Shown here in pieces: positions 9,817 through 19,223 of a stretch of 43,838 nt of DNA (positions are counted from its first letter, which is position 1; each line of letters starts with the position of its first letter). The notes below the pieces were generated by a model that saw nothing but the letters and a program-made list of their open reading frames with translations, was not told the origin of the DNA and searched no databases. The DNA is from Salisapilia sapeloensis. Its lineage: Eukaryota > Oomycota > Peronosporomycetes > Peronosporales > Salisapiliaceae. The DNA lies in contig JAADVB010000161.1 of assembly GCA_023334545.1 (NCBI GenBank), positions 1-43,838 on the forward strand, read 5' to 3'. The translations under genes and the position numbers were made by a program.

Positions 9817-11559
9817 TTAACGCTGCTTAGTCTGCCAGTCCTTGGGTTCATACACAGATGCAGTCGACTTTGGCAGAGGAGTCTTGCCCAGGATAATGTC
9901 CGCAGCCTTTTCGGCCACCATGATCGTCGGACCGTTCAGGTTACCACTGACAATGTTGGGCATAATGGACGCATCGACGACACGGAGACCTTCGACGCCA
10001 TGCACCTTTGTCTGACTGTCCACGACCGTGTTCTCACCGTCACCCATTCGGTTCGTGCACGACGGATGGTAAGCACTCTCGGTGTTCTGACGCACCCACG
10101 CATCGATCTCTTCATCCGTCATATTGTTCTTGGACGGAGACACCGGCTCGCCGCGGAACTCGTCCATCGTCTTCTGCTCCAGAATCTCTTGCGTCAACCT
10201 CACGGCTGCACGCATATCCTCCACATCCTCCGGCGTAGACAGATAGTTCGGTTCGATGATCGGATGCGCACGGGGATCCTTGCTCTTGAGCTTCAAGTAA
10301 CCTCGGCTCGTGGCCCGCATCGGCGACGCATGCGCTTGCATGGCGTGGTACGGACCAGGCGTGAGCTGTCCAGTCAAAGACCCTGGCAGGAAGTGGTACT
10401 GGATGTCGGGCTGGACCTTGCCAGGCTTGCTCCGGATGAAGCCGCCGGACTCGAGGTGTGCCGAGGCGCCCATGCCGGTCTGGTTCATGAGCCACTGGAG
10501 ACCGATCTTGACCATGTTGTGCGGATACTTCCACGTCGCGTTATGCAGCGTAATGGGTTTCGTGACCTTGTACTGGATGTATAGATCCAAGTGGTCCTCC
10601 ATGTTCTGTCCGACGGCAGGCAGGTCCTGGACGACGTCAATGTCCATCTCCTTGAGGTGGGAAGCATCGCCAACTCCCGACAGCATCAGGAGCTGCGGAG
10701 AGTTGATCGCTCCGCCGGATAAAATCACTTCTTTACTAGCCATGTATTTTGTCTTGCTACTCGTGTCCTTCTGGTTCTCCGTATCAATACCGACAGCTCG
10801 TTTGCCTTCGAACAAGACTTTGTTCACGAACGTATCGGTCACGACTTCCAAGTTCGATCGATCCATGACAGGACGCAAGTAAGCTGACGCAGTGTTCCAT
10901 CGACGTCCGTCCTTGATCGTCATGTCCATCCAGCCAAAACCTTCCTGCTGATAGCCGTTCATGTCCTCCGTGAACGGATATCCGGCCTCGACACCGGCGT
11001 CAATGAACTTTTGGAACAGGATCTGGTCCTTCTGAGATCCTCTCGACACATGCAAAGGTCCTTCGCCACCACGATAGTCGTCAGATCCGAGCTCATGCGT
11101 CTGCGACTTGCGAAAGTAGGGCAGACACTCATGGTAACTCCAGCCTTTCGCGCCGCTACGTTCCCAATCGTCATAGTCATTCGCGTGTCCACGAATGTAG
11201 ACCATGGCGTTGAGCGACGAAGAGCCTCCGAGGACACGGCCTCGAGGCCACGGCAGACGACGGCCGTCCAAATGCTTCTGAGGCTCCGTGTAATAATACC
11301 AGTTATACTTGTCATTCGCGAGATTGTACGTGAGAGCTGCAGGCATGTGGATCTTCCAAAAGTCCCACGACTTGTTATCCGGCGGCCCGGCTTCCACGAG
11401 CAGCACCTTGTTGCTCGGATCTTCCGACAAGCGGTTCGCGAGGACGCAGCCAGCGGATCCACCACCGACGATGACGTAGTCATATTCAGCCGTCGAAGTA
11501 CTTAGCGACCGAGAGAGCGACGCAATGCGACGAGAGGGACGGAGAGCTTGGCGAAGCAT
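9817..11559 (-). CDS. CHDH: Choline dehydrogenase-like GMC flavoprotein, probably mitochondrial
   Basis: GMC oxidoreductases of this type oxidise choline to betaine aldehyde using FAD. One 580-aa exon starts at an ATG with a Ser/Arg-rich, acid-free N-terminus (MLRQALRPSRRIASLSRS), a typical mitochondrial presequence. The FAD Rossmann motif VGGGSAGCVLANRL is at about 31-44. GMC signature 1 follows around PWPRGRVLGGSSSLNAM, and signature 2 around GAINSPQLLMLSG. The catalytic His lies in YHPSCTNRMG, close to the BetA/CHDH form. The C-terminal GPTIMVAEKAADII is typical. Other GMC alcohol dehydrogenases are possible, but the CHDH/BetA resemblance is strongest. Confidence 0.88.
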   Translation of the reverse strand: MLRQALRPSRRIASLSRSLSTSTAEYDYVIVGGGSAGCVLANRLSEDPSNKVLLVEAGPPDNKSWDFWKIHMPAALTYNLANDKYNWYYYTEPQKHLDGRRLPWPRGRVLGGSSSLNAMVYIRGHANDYDDWERSGAKGWSYHECLPYFRKSQTHELGSDDYRGGEGPLHVSRGSQKDQILFQKFIDAGVEAGYPFTEDMNGYQQEGFGWMDMTIKDGRRWNTASAYLRPVMDRSNLEVVTDTFVNKVLFEGKRAVGIDTENQKDTSSKTKYMASKEVILSGGAINSPQLLMLSGVGDASHLKEMDIDVVQDLPAVGQNMEDHLDLYIQYKVTKPITLHNATWKYPHNMVKIGLQWLMNQTGMGASAHLESGGFIRSKPGKVQPDIQYHFLPGSLTGQLTPGPYHAMQAHASPMRATSRGYLKLKSKDPRAHPIIEPNYLSTPEDVEDMRAAVRLTQEILEQKTMDEFRGEPVSPSKNNMTDEEIDAWVRQNTESAYHPSCTNRMGDGENTVVDSQTKVHGVEGLRVVDASIMPNIVSGNLNGPTIMVAEKAADIILGKTPLPKSTASVYEPKDWQTKQR

Positions 11560-12571
11560 GGTCGAGACTTGTCAAGTCGAGAGAAAGTTTTGTTTTGTTG
11601 GTAGGAACACGGGGAGGAAGGTTGGTAGCTCGAGTACGATTTGAGCTGGCTATAGTTAGATTGGTATGAAACGATCTTGAAACGGCGGAAAGATGGTTTG
11701 CAAAGCCATGCGGATAGATCTGGAAATTTGGTCGAGTGATACTTTAGCCACCAAATGGCGTTTAGACTGACATGGTAAGCAATACGAAGGAGCTCGATGG
11801 CGTTTAGAGTACCTTGGTAAGCAATTACGAGGTGCTCTCTAAGACCTGCTGTCCATGAAATGGCCATGTTGATTGATAGATAGAAGATCGCATTCGGAGC
11901 TTAGTACATGTGTACTCACTTTAGTGGATGCTGTCACGGACAAGATCCGACTGTCTCGAGACGATGGCCTTCGTCGGATCCACTCGGAAGCATCCGTTTC
12001 ATCACTTCAAACGCTTCCTTGCGTGTCCCATGACCAGTCCAAGCGGATCTCTTCTATTCACGCTATCTCTCCCTGCGTGTACATATCACTACATATCCAA
12101 GTACCAGTACTCTACAAGTACCAACTAGACTCGAGAAAACCTTGAGAACGAAAACGAATATACGACCTTGCATACATGAACACGAACACTTCATGACGTA
12201 GAAACTTACTTGACAAAACCAGTCCAAGAGACATACATGGAAGAACACTTCCTCCTGCCTTCGTCTAGAATGCATGCTCCTACTGTACGTCCATCGAAAA
12301 ACGATACTTCTCTCACCTCTTCCACTCCGTCGAGACATCTTCCTCCTATTCATTTTATGAATGCATACGTGTCTCTCCGTCCAGACCAGAAAAGCTCTTG
12401 AGACCTCGTCGTGACAATTTTCGCTTCAGAAGTGCCCAGGCTGCTCGGCAGGAACATTCCGTCCATCGAAAGGCCACAATCTATCCGTCTATTTATTCCA
12501 TCTTCCAGTCGCATCACGTTTCAGTATACACCCTCACACCTCCATACGAGCCTTTGCAATAATCCACCAGC
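11560..12571. other. Divergent intergenic region between CHDH and CLC genes
   Basis: This kilobase separates two divergent start codons. It contains an imperfect 42-bp tandem duplication near the CHDH side and pyrimidine-rich sequence before the CLC start. A 121-codon ATG frame on the minus strand (11502-11867) spans the duplication and overlaps the CHDH start in another frame; I do not regard it as a gene. Confidence 0.6.
11755..11838. repeat. Imperfect tandem duplication, 42-bp period
   Basis: Copy one (11755-11796) and copy two (11797-11838) both begin ATGGCGTTTAGA and share GGTAAGCAAT, with about three quarters of positions matching by eye. The pair lies about 200-280 bp upstream of the choline dehydrogenase start, so it may be a duplicated promoter element. 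Confidence 0.8.
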
Positions 12572-14899
12572 ATGAGCCATGAAGAGGACCAACTACCGGC
12601 TCATAAACGCCGAGCTGGACGTATTGAAAGTCTGCACGAGTTCCAGCAACGTGCGCTCACCTATAGCCCCGATACGTCACCAGGGACGAGTGAGGACCAT
12701 AGCTACTCGATCTTCCTACGACCAGAGTCGAGTCCGCACTTAAGCTTGTCTGACGCCAGCGGCGACGATGACAATGCCTCGTTTCGACCCCGCATGACCT
12801 CTCGGTCTCGCTCCTTGCGCTCGCTCTTTGGCAATAACCGACGTCGGAACAAGACCTTCTGGCACTACTATCGTCAACAAGCCAAGCTCATCTCGTTCCT
12901 CATCCTCCTCGGTGTCATCGCCGGTCCGCTCAACTACGCCATGAAGAGCCTGTACGGTCTCATCTTCGACCTACGTGCCTACCTCATCGACCTCACGTCC
13001 AACTACACAGCACAGTACATCATCTGGACAGCACATACGCTCGTGTTTAGTCAAATCGGTCTCCTCTTCACTCGCCTATCTCCCGTCGCAGCAGGCTCTG
13101 GCGTCTCGCAGATCAAGTCCATCCTCACTGGCATCGACCCACGCATGTACCTCCCAGGCTACTTTGACTTCTACACGCTAATCGCCAAGATCGGCGGACT
13201 CATCTGTGCCATGGGCGCAGGACTCGTCGTTGGCACCGAAGGTGCCTACGTCCACATCATGTCTATCGTCACGCACCACGTCCTCCTCTCTCCACCCTTT
13301 CGAGGCTTCAGCCAGAGCCTCAACGCCCGCATGCAGCTCCTCGCCGCCGCCTGCGCCGTTGGTGTCGCTGCCACCTTCTCCTCCCCAATCGGTGGTGTCC
13401 TCTTCTCACTCGAGGTTACCGCGACCTACTACCTCGTCAGCAACTACATGAAAGCCTTTATCAGCTCCGTCTCGGGCGCCCTTATGCTCAAACTCATGCG
13501 CGTGTGGTTCGACACGAGGGAGTCGTCCGTGCGTCTCATCACGTATCCGGACGACCCGTACGCCATGTGGGAGCTCTGCTTCTTTGCGCTGACAGGCATC
13601 CTCCTCGGTCTTGTCGCAACCTTTGTCATCTTCCTCATCCGCGTCACAGCTACTTGGCGAGCAGATTGGAAGAAGAGCGACGAAAAGTGGAAAGTCTGGT
13701 ACCTCACGTGGATGGACCCGATCGTCGTAGCGATCGTCTGTGCCGCATGCACCTTCTTCCCTGGCCAGTTCTCCCAGAACCCATCCATGATGGACGTGAA
13801 TGAGCTCTTCGCACCAGACGAACTAGGAGGCGCATGGACCTCCATCTCCATTTACTATTCCCTATCTATCTTGGGTTGCGTCTACGCCTTCCTCCTTCCC
13901 CTCTGCATCACGCTCAAACTCCCCACGGGCGTATGGGTACCTACCTTTATCGCCGGCGCCGCGTTCGGTCGGCTCATCGGCGAATTCGTCGCCTTCCTCT
14001 TCCCCCACGCGAACATCTATCCTGGCTGCTATGCCCTCGCCGGTGCAGCTGCCTTCGCCGGCGTCGCCACCGGCACTGTCTCGGCTGCCGTCATCACGCT
14101 CGAGATCACTGGTCTCATGTCCTTGATCTTACCCATCTTCGTCTCGACCTTGTGTGCCATCGGCGCGTCCAACCTCTGGAAAGAACGCTCTGTCTACGAT
14201 ACGCTGCTCCTCGTAAGCAAACTGCCGTACCTCCCACTCATCGACTTTGACACGGACGTCACGGCGTCTCATATCCTCGAGCCGAACCTCGTGTACGTGA
14301 CGAAACGTAGCTCTGTCGCGAAACTTCTCTTAGCTGTCCAACGTCTACCACGAAACGACATTCCGGTCGTCCAGAACGAAGACAATATGCTCCTACTAGG
14401 TGTCGTTGGCAATACGCAACTACGAGATATGATCCGTAACTATTATACGAAATACAACCTCCCAGACGTCGAGGTGGACCTTGGAGAAGAGGTCAAGACC
14501 GTCCATAACAAGTTCTCGTGGGGGACGATCATGGAAAAGTTCTCGTGGAACGATGAAGGAGGACTTAATGGCTTTGCGTCCGTCGACCAGACGTACAACC
14601 AACTGACGTCCTCGAGAGACGTCAAGGCTGGTGGCGTGCCGTTCATGCTAGATGACGACAAGATGCTGCAGCTCCTCTACCAAGGATGGTCGCCGGACAA
14701 GAGGCAGGTGCTTGCGCAGAGCATGAAGGTGTCATCGGCCATCCGACCGATCGGCATGACTGTCTCTAGTGCCACGCCGCTAGATGACTTGCACATGATC
14801 TTCACGATGCTTCGGCTAGACCATTGCCTCATCTGCGACCACGGAGCGCTCACTGGTGTCGTGACGACGAAAGGACTGCTTGGCGCAGGAACGTACTAA
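12572..14899 (+). CDS. CLC-family chloride channel (ClC-1/2-like) with two CBS domains
   Basis: This single-exon gene encodes 775 aa. A disordered 95-residue N-terminus precedes the CLC membrane domain, which carries GSGVSQIK (GSGIP motif), VVGTEGAYVH (GKEGP motif, gating Glu kept), AAACAVGVAATFSSPIGG and VLFSLEVTATYY, then GVWVPTFIAGAAFGRLIGE and the pore Tyr in CYALAGAAAF. Cytosolic CBS domains lie at about 570-620 and 715-770. The EVT-T-YY and AAACAVGV segments resemble the plasma-membrane ClC-1/2 branch more than the ClC-3/5/7 exchangers. The residue aligning with the proton glutamate (GDEAR in the E. coli protein) is Asn here, which also favours a channel. The filter motifs are unusually degenerate. 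It converges on the next gene with 51 bp between stops. Confidence 0.93.
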   Translation: MSHEEDQLPAHKRRAGRIESLHEFQQRALTYSPDTSPGTSEDHSYSIFLRPESSPHLSLSDASGDDDNASFRPRMTSRSRSLRSLFGNNRRRNKTFWHYYRQQAKLISFLILLGVIAGPLNYAMKSLYGLIFDLRAYLIDLTSNYTAQYIIWTAHTLVFSQIGLLFTRLSPVAAGSGVSQIKSILTGIDPRMYLPGYFDFYTLIAKIGGLICAMGAGLVVGTEGAYVHIMSIVTHHVLLSPPFRGFSQSLNARMQLLAAACAVGVAATFSSPIGGVLFSLEVTATYYLVSNYMKAFISSVSGALMLKLMRVWFDTRESSVRLITYPDDPYAMWELCFFALTGILLGLVATFVIFLIRVTATWRADWKKSDEKWKVWYLTWMDPIVVAIVCAACTFFPGQFSQNPSMMDVNELFAPDELGGAWTSISIYYSLSILGCVYAFLLPLCITLKLPTGVWVPTFIAGAAFGRLIGEFVAFLFPHANIYPGCYALAGAAAFAGVATGTVSAAVITLEITGLMSLILPIFVSTLCAIGASNLWKERSVYDTLLLVSKLPYLPLIDFDTDVTASHILEPNLVYVTKRSSVAKLLLAVQRLPRNDIPVVQNEDNMLLLGVVGNTQLRDMIRNYYTKYNLPDVEVDLGEEVKTVHNKFSWGTIMEKFSWNDEGGLNGFASVDQTYNQLTSSRDVKAGGVPFMLDDDKMLQLLYQGWSPDKRQVLAQSMKVSSAIRPIGMTVSSATPLDDLHMIFTMLRLDHCLICDHGALTGVVTTKGLLGAGTY

Positions 14900-14950
14900 A
14901 CTTGTCAATTAGGAATAAACAACTTGCATGTATTCTTTGGTCTCTAGTGT

Positions 14951-15742
14951 CTAGAGCATCGTCACTGGTTGCTGTCGACGGAACGTTAGGTAGACGGGAG
15001 ACGCTGCACTCGCCAGGAGCTTGATGTTATCTTCGAAACTACTGGACGTAATGCTCTTCTTGTTGATCGCGACGAGGACGTCGCCGACGGAAATGATGCG
15101 AGCGGCGACAGTCGGACTCTCGCTGTTGTTTTCAAAATCTACGAAACCTCCTACGACCATGTCGGATCCTATCGCACTACTTAGTCTCGACCTCGTCGGC
15201 TGTCGTCTTAATCACGTACCATTCATCCGGAGAGACATGCCCAGTCCTTCCTCTCGCTTTGGCACAGCGACGTCGTACACGTAGTCTGTCTGGAGAGGCA
15301 CGAGAAGCTCGTTCATGACGCTCGCGACGAAATCGGCGCGGAGAGACGGATGCATGCCCAAGGTCGATAAAGCCACGGTCGCCGCGACGCTGTCTGGGAC
15401 GTAGTTCCCGAACAAGACGAGCATCTCCATGACCTCCTGTGGAAGCTGCAATGACGTCGTATTGCATCGAGGACACTTGCGTTCTACTATCTGCCGAAAT
15501 GCAATGTCTGCCGTCGGCACACGGACCACGAGCTGGCACGTCTCGCACACACCCAGCATCTGCGTCGCTTTTGGTTCATCCGAAGGTGGCATCGCAGGAG
15601 CACCCGTCTGCAACATCGTCCCAGGCATACTATCTATCGGCCCCGAGTGCCGAATCGGCTCAAAGACGCCGGAAAACCCGTCCGAAGCTCCGCCCTGCTG
15701 CATCCTGCCTATGTGTCCAGCTACTCGTGTCAAACAAACCAT
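14951..15742 (-). CDS. Zinc-ribbon and PDZ domain protein
   Basis: Exons are 15742-15220 and 15168-14951 (51-nt intron, phase 1), giving 246 aa. A second in-frame ATG at 15703 would give 233 aa. Residues 66-93 hold two Cys pairs, CETC and CPRC, 20 residues apart, resembling a zinc ribbon. The C-terminal 80 residues form a PDZ-like fold with a carboxylate-binding loop GLGMSL, the central SVGDVLVAINKKSI segment and a final strand VYLTFRRQ; the intron splits this domain. PDZ domains bind C-terminal peptides, so a scaffold role is inferred. I do not recognise the full protein or a named orthologue. It shares a 246-bp divergent promoter with TIMELESS. Confidence 0.75.
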
Positions 15743-15988
15743 TTCATATCTATCCGGGCACTTTATTTATATATTGAGATATATCCGTCCAATATAGTAA
15801 TTAAACAAAACACTTACAAATTTCTATACCACACACATTTTACTTTTAGTATGGTACTAATATTGAGTGTGTAGAAAGAGAATAGACTGTATCTAGAGTA
15901 AACGCGATCCAAAAGCGCGGGAAAAGTGCAACGTTCACACTTCAATCTTCCGGCTCGCGCGCACTTCCTCCGACCTCTAGCTAGGACC

Positions 15989-18900
15989 ATGGCAGATGTA
16001 GCAACGTCAGTAGATCCTGTTGCTACGGCGTCAGCGCAGGTAGATAGGAACTTAGATGCGGAGGAAGAAGAACAGCCGTATAACCATGCGGACGATAGTG
16101 GCGCAGAGGACATTGCCTTATCGTCGGATGAAGAGCCGATTGCAGGAGATGGCGCGACACTAGATAATGCCATGATGAATGAACTTTTGCTTGTTTGTTC
16201 CAACCTCGGGATGCTCCGTGTGGAGAATGAAGGGGAGGAACCTGTTGTATTACGCAGTGAAGACTGTGAAGAGTGGGTACATGACTTGCAACGTGCGATT
16301 CGACGAGATGATGCACGGACGAAACTCGTGGCGAAACAACTTGGGAAGTGGAAGATCCTGCAAAAGAAACTCTTGCCATTGTTGGTTAATCACCAGCACG
16401 ATCGTGCGCTTGTGTTCTCGCTTCTCAAGGTTCTTGTCATGCTGACAATGAAACCAGACAAGGACTCGACGAACGTAGCGCAGCAATTGCGCTACCTTCG
16501 AGCATATAAATATGCATTCTTACAGCAAAAGGTACTTTCAGTGCTCATGAATTTACTATTGGAGCCACTTTCGAAACGAAATAGCGCAAGAACGTCTGAG
16601 GATTACTTGAACATGGAACTCGTCTTGACGCTCGTTCGGAATCTTCTTGCAGTTCCAAATGAACACCCGAGTGCTGTCACGTCCGGAACCATCTACCTGT
16701 CCCACGTCCATGAAGACCTGATCTGTGCTCTTCATGAAGAATCCGCGTACGAAATGATCTTGCTATTCGCACAGGACATGGACTCGGCTGAAAATCGGGA
16801 GTGGGATCTATTGGTGATGGAGATTCTAGACTTGACGCTGGATGCGTCTACACCAGAGAATGTCATGCACTTTGTAAAGTCACAAAGCACCCACAATCAA
16901 CCGAAAAAGAAAGGCCTGATGGATAACCTAGAGCAGGAGAAAGCAGGACATAAACCTACTGCGCGTCGTCACTCGAATTTTGGAGGTGTCATCGCGTTGA
17001 AAGGTCCGACAGGTCGCAATACAGTCTTGACGGACTTTAGCAAGAGTGGCGGACCGAATCAGATGCCGGAAGCACCGAAGAAACCGTTGCAAAAGGCGCG
17101 TGGTAGACGAAGGAGAGACGCTCCAGCGCCTGAATTCGACCAAGTTTTTCACTCGAGTGAAAAGACGAGCTCATCGGACACGAAGACGATGCGTGTGCTT
17201 CTCGAAATCTGCGACTCCGTCCTGAAAAAGTCATATTTTCAACTCACGACGTGTCTTAAGACCGAGTTCCGTCGCGGCAGCAGCAAACTCGTCGCGACGG
17301 ATCGTCTCCAGTACTTTCACCTGATCTACTTCTTCACGAGTTTCCATCGACAGAGGACACACCACCTTCGCTCGACGTACCAGAAACAGTGTCGTCAATG
17401 CGAAAAAGACGGACGTGCGAAACCACCAGCTCCTGCCCTGAACGAAACGAGCATCCTGTCGACACTTGACATGTTCTCTTTCAACTTTGTGCTCCAATCC
17501 ATCGAGTCTTATGCTTCCATGAAGAACCACCACGGTATGACCATTGCCGTTCGTCTCTTGACCGAGATGCTGGCCTTCCTGTCCGACCTAACGGTCTCTG
17601 GTGACGCCAAAGCGCAGCGCATTGCCGACAGTCTCCAGCACAAACTCCTGTACGAGCGCGACTTTCTCGACCGTCTTCCCGTCCTTTTAAAGTCATGGAC
17701 GCCAGGCTTGTTTCCCCAAAGCTATGTCCACGACGTCGTAACTTTAACGCATTTGGTGTTCAAAGTCTTGGACGCACAGGGTAGTATCAAAGTCCTGTCA
17801 CGTCGGAAAAAGTACTTGGCAAAAGACCACGAAGAAGAGGAAGAAGACAAAGCGCAGCTGCTCATGGAGATGCAACGGAAGGAAGCTGAGTTTGATCTCG
17901 GTCGATACTTTCTATCCTTTTTGTCCTTCGATACGATCAAAATGTACACCCACCTGCTCCAGTCCTATCGTACGAATGGACCTCGACTCAACCACTTCAT
18001 CCACGCCTTCTTTCATCGCGTGAAACACTTTCGCATCTACAAGGAAGAGCAACATACGATGGAACCGCTGCTATTCAACCTACGTCTCTTATCCACCTTC
18101 AACCGTATGCTCCAAGACACGTGGGTCACGAGTCAAAGGGACATGCAACCATTCCTGACGTTCATCAAACAAGTCGTCTCATCCTTCTTCGCACTAGCTG
18201 ACAAGAACCGCCTCTTGTTCGTCGAAAGCTTCTTGCGACAACCATACGCCAAGACATCGTGTCTTCAGATGCAGACAAGCTACCTCCCAACGGACACGAT
18301 GCGTCGGTCGAAAGCGGAGGCCGTTGCACTCGGCCGGAAGGAAGAACTAGATAGATTAGGAGAAATACGAAAGCAAAAGATCCAAGCGGATCAGAAGGAA
18401 CTGGAGGGAGAGGCAGAGGTGGACTTTACGTTGCAACCAGAAGACTTTTCCTCCTCTCTCATGCGTTTTCGAGATGATGAAGAGATCATTGATCAAGACG
18501 GACAAGAGGAGGCTGTCACGGCCTCTTTTGCGTCTCGACTCCCGAAAAAGAGTGTCAAGGGAGGGAGAGCGCAGACGTGGACCAAGGTCGAAGATCGATA
18601 CTTGGCCAAAGCATATCAAAAGTATAAACACCTGCCGTCCGTGTATGAAGTCCTGAGCTATGAAGATATGTTCCAGGATCGAGATCGGACACCAGAGCAG
18701 ATCGAACGACGTGTGAAGATGCTGAAACTGCATAAGAAGGAGGGAGAAGAGGAGGAGGAGGAGGAGGAGGAGGAGGAGAGTCAGGCTCAGAGTAAACCTC
18801 GAAGACGATTGAAAAGAGCGTTGGATGGAGATAGCTCCGAGGATGAAGATGACATCCTGAGAGATGTCATGGAAAGAGCGAATATCGCGTCTGGGTCTAC

Positions 18901-19183
18901 TCTTGTATCCTCTAGGAAACGAGGGAGGGATGTACTAGAGGAGGATATGTCTCCATCGAAACGATTACGAGACGCTCGGAACGATGCAGAGATAGAAGCT
19001 CCTACTCAAGTAGATAACGATGCGCCGAATGAACCAGTACAAGAGCATTCAATGGAAACTATGGAAAGAGATACCGACATGCATGCAGATGACGTACAAG
19101 ACAAGAGTACTCGCTACCTCACTCGAACATCTCTAGACAATATCCCTGACCAAGTACCTCCATCCAACGAACAACAGAGCTAG
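15989..19183 (+). CDS. TIMELESS: TIMELESS / Tof1 / Swi1 replication fork protection protein
   Basis: Timeless/Tof1 works with Tipin/Csm3 at replication forks to couple helicase and polymerase and to mediate checkpoint pausing. The single exon encodes 1064 aa from an ATG at 15989 (MADVATSV). After an acidic N-terminus, residues 70-330 match the TIMELESS helical domain, for example LLVCSNLGMLRVENEGEE, then KLLPLLVNHQHDRALV and LNMELVLTLVRNLLAVPNE. The central half (LVFKVLDAQGS, FLSFDTIKMYTHLLQSYRTN) follows family order. Near residue 865 a PAB-like region reads AQTWTKVEDRYLAKAY. A poly-Glu tract and an acidic, low-complexity tail close the protein. A GTG-initiated extension to 15926 is open but unlikely to be used. 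Confidence 0.93.
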   Translation: MADVATSVDPVATASAQVDRNLDAEEEEQPYNHADDSGAEDIALSSDEEPIAGDGATLDNAMMNELLLVCSNLGMLRVENEGEEPVVLRSEDCEEWVHDLQRAIRRDDARTKLVAKQLGKWKILQKKLLPLLVNHQHDRALVFSLLKVLVMLTMKPDKDSTNVAQQLRYLRAYKYAFLQQKVLSVLMNLLLEPLSKRNSARTSEDYLNMELVLTLVRNLLAVPNEHPSAVTSGTIYLSHVHEDLICALHEESAYEMILLFAQDMDSAENREWDLLVMEILDLTLDASTPENVMHFVKSQSTHNQPKKKGLMDNLEQEKAGHKPTARRHSNFGGVIALKGPTGRNTVLTDFSKSGGPNQMPEAPKKPLQKARGRRRRDAPAPEFDQVFHSSEKTSSSDTKTMRVLLEICDSVLKKSYFQLTTCLKTEFRRGSSKLVATDRLQYFHLIYFFTSFHRQRTHHLRSTYQKQCRQCEKDGRAKPPAPALNETSILSTLDMFSFNFVLQSIESYASMKNHHGMTIAVRLLTEMLAFLSDLTVSGDAKAQRIADSLQHKLLYERDFLDRLPVLLKSWTPGLFPQSYVHDVVTLTHLVFKVLDAQGSIKVLSRRKKYLAKDHEEEEEDKAQLLMEMQRKEAEFDLGRYFLSFLSFDTIKMYTHLLQSYRTNGPRLNHFIHAFFHRVKHFRIYKEEQHTMEPLLFNLRLLSTFNRMLQDTWVTSQRDMQPFLTFIKQVVSSFFALADKNRLLFVESFLRQPYAKTSCLQMQTSYLPTDTMRRSKAEAVALGRKEELDRLGEIRKQKIQADQKELEGEAEVDFTLQPEDFSSSLMRFRDDEEIIDQDGQEEAVTASFASRLPKKSVKGGRAQTWTKVEDRYLAKAYQKYKHLPSVYEVLSYEDMFQDRDRTPEQIERRVKMLKLHKKEGEEEEEEEEEEESQAQSKPRRRLKRALDGDSSEDEDDILRDVMERANIASGSTLVSSRKRGRDVLEEDMSPSKRLRDARNDAEIEAPTQVDNDAPNEPVQEHSMETMERDTDMHADDVQDKSTRYLTRTSLDNIPDQVPPSNEQQS
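18739..18781 (+). repeat. GAG/GAA trinucleotide run (poly-Glu)
   Basis: About 14 consecutive Glu codons, mostly pure GAG with GGA-GGA phase slippage potential, lie in the C-terminal part of TIMELESS. Length polymorphism between strains is likely. Confidence 0.85.
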
Positions 19184-19223
19184 TCGATCTCCTCTTTCTC
19201 AAAATATATTCACCTCATGTACA

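Noticed and set aside
11502-11867. 121-codon ATG frame on the minus strand upstream of choline dehydrogenase
   Set aside because: It overlaps the CHDH start in another frame, spans a tandem duplication and has no recognisable domain.
15926-15988. GTG-initiated N-terminal extension of TIMELESS
   Set aside because: No ATG opens it; the ATG at 15989 with MADVATSV fits a eukaryotic start better.
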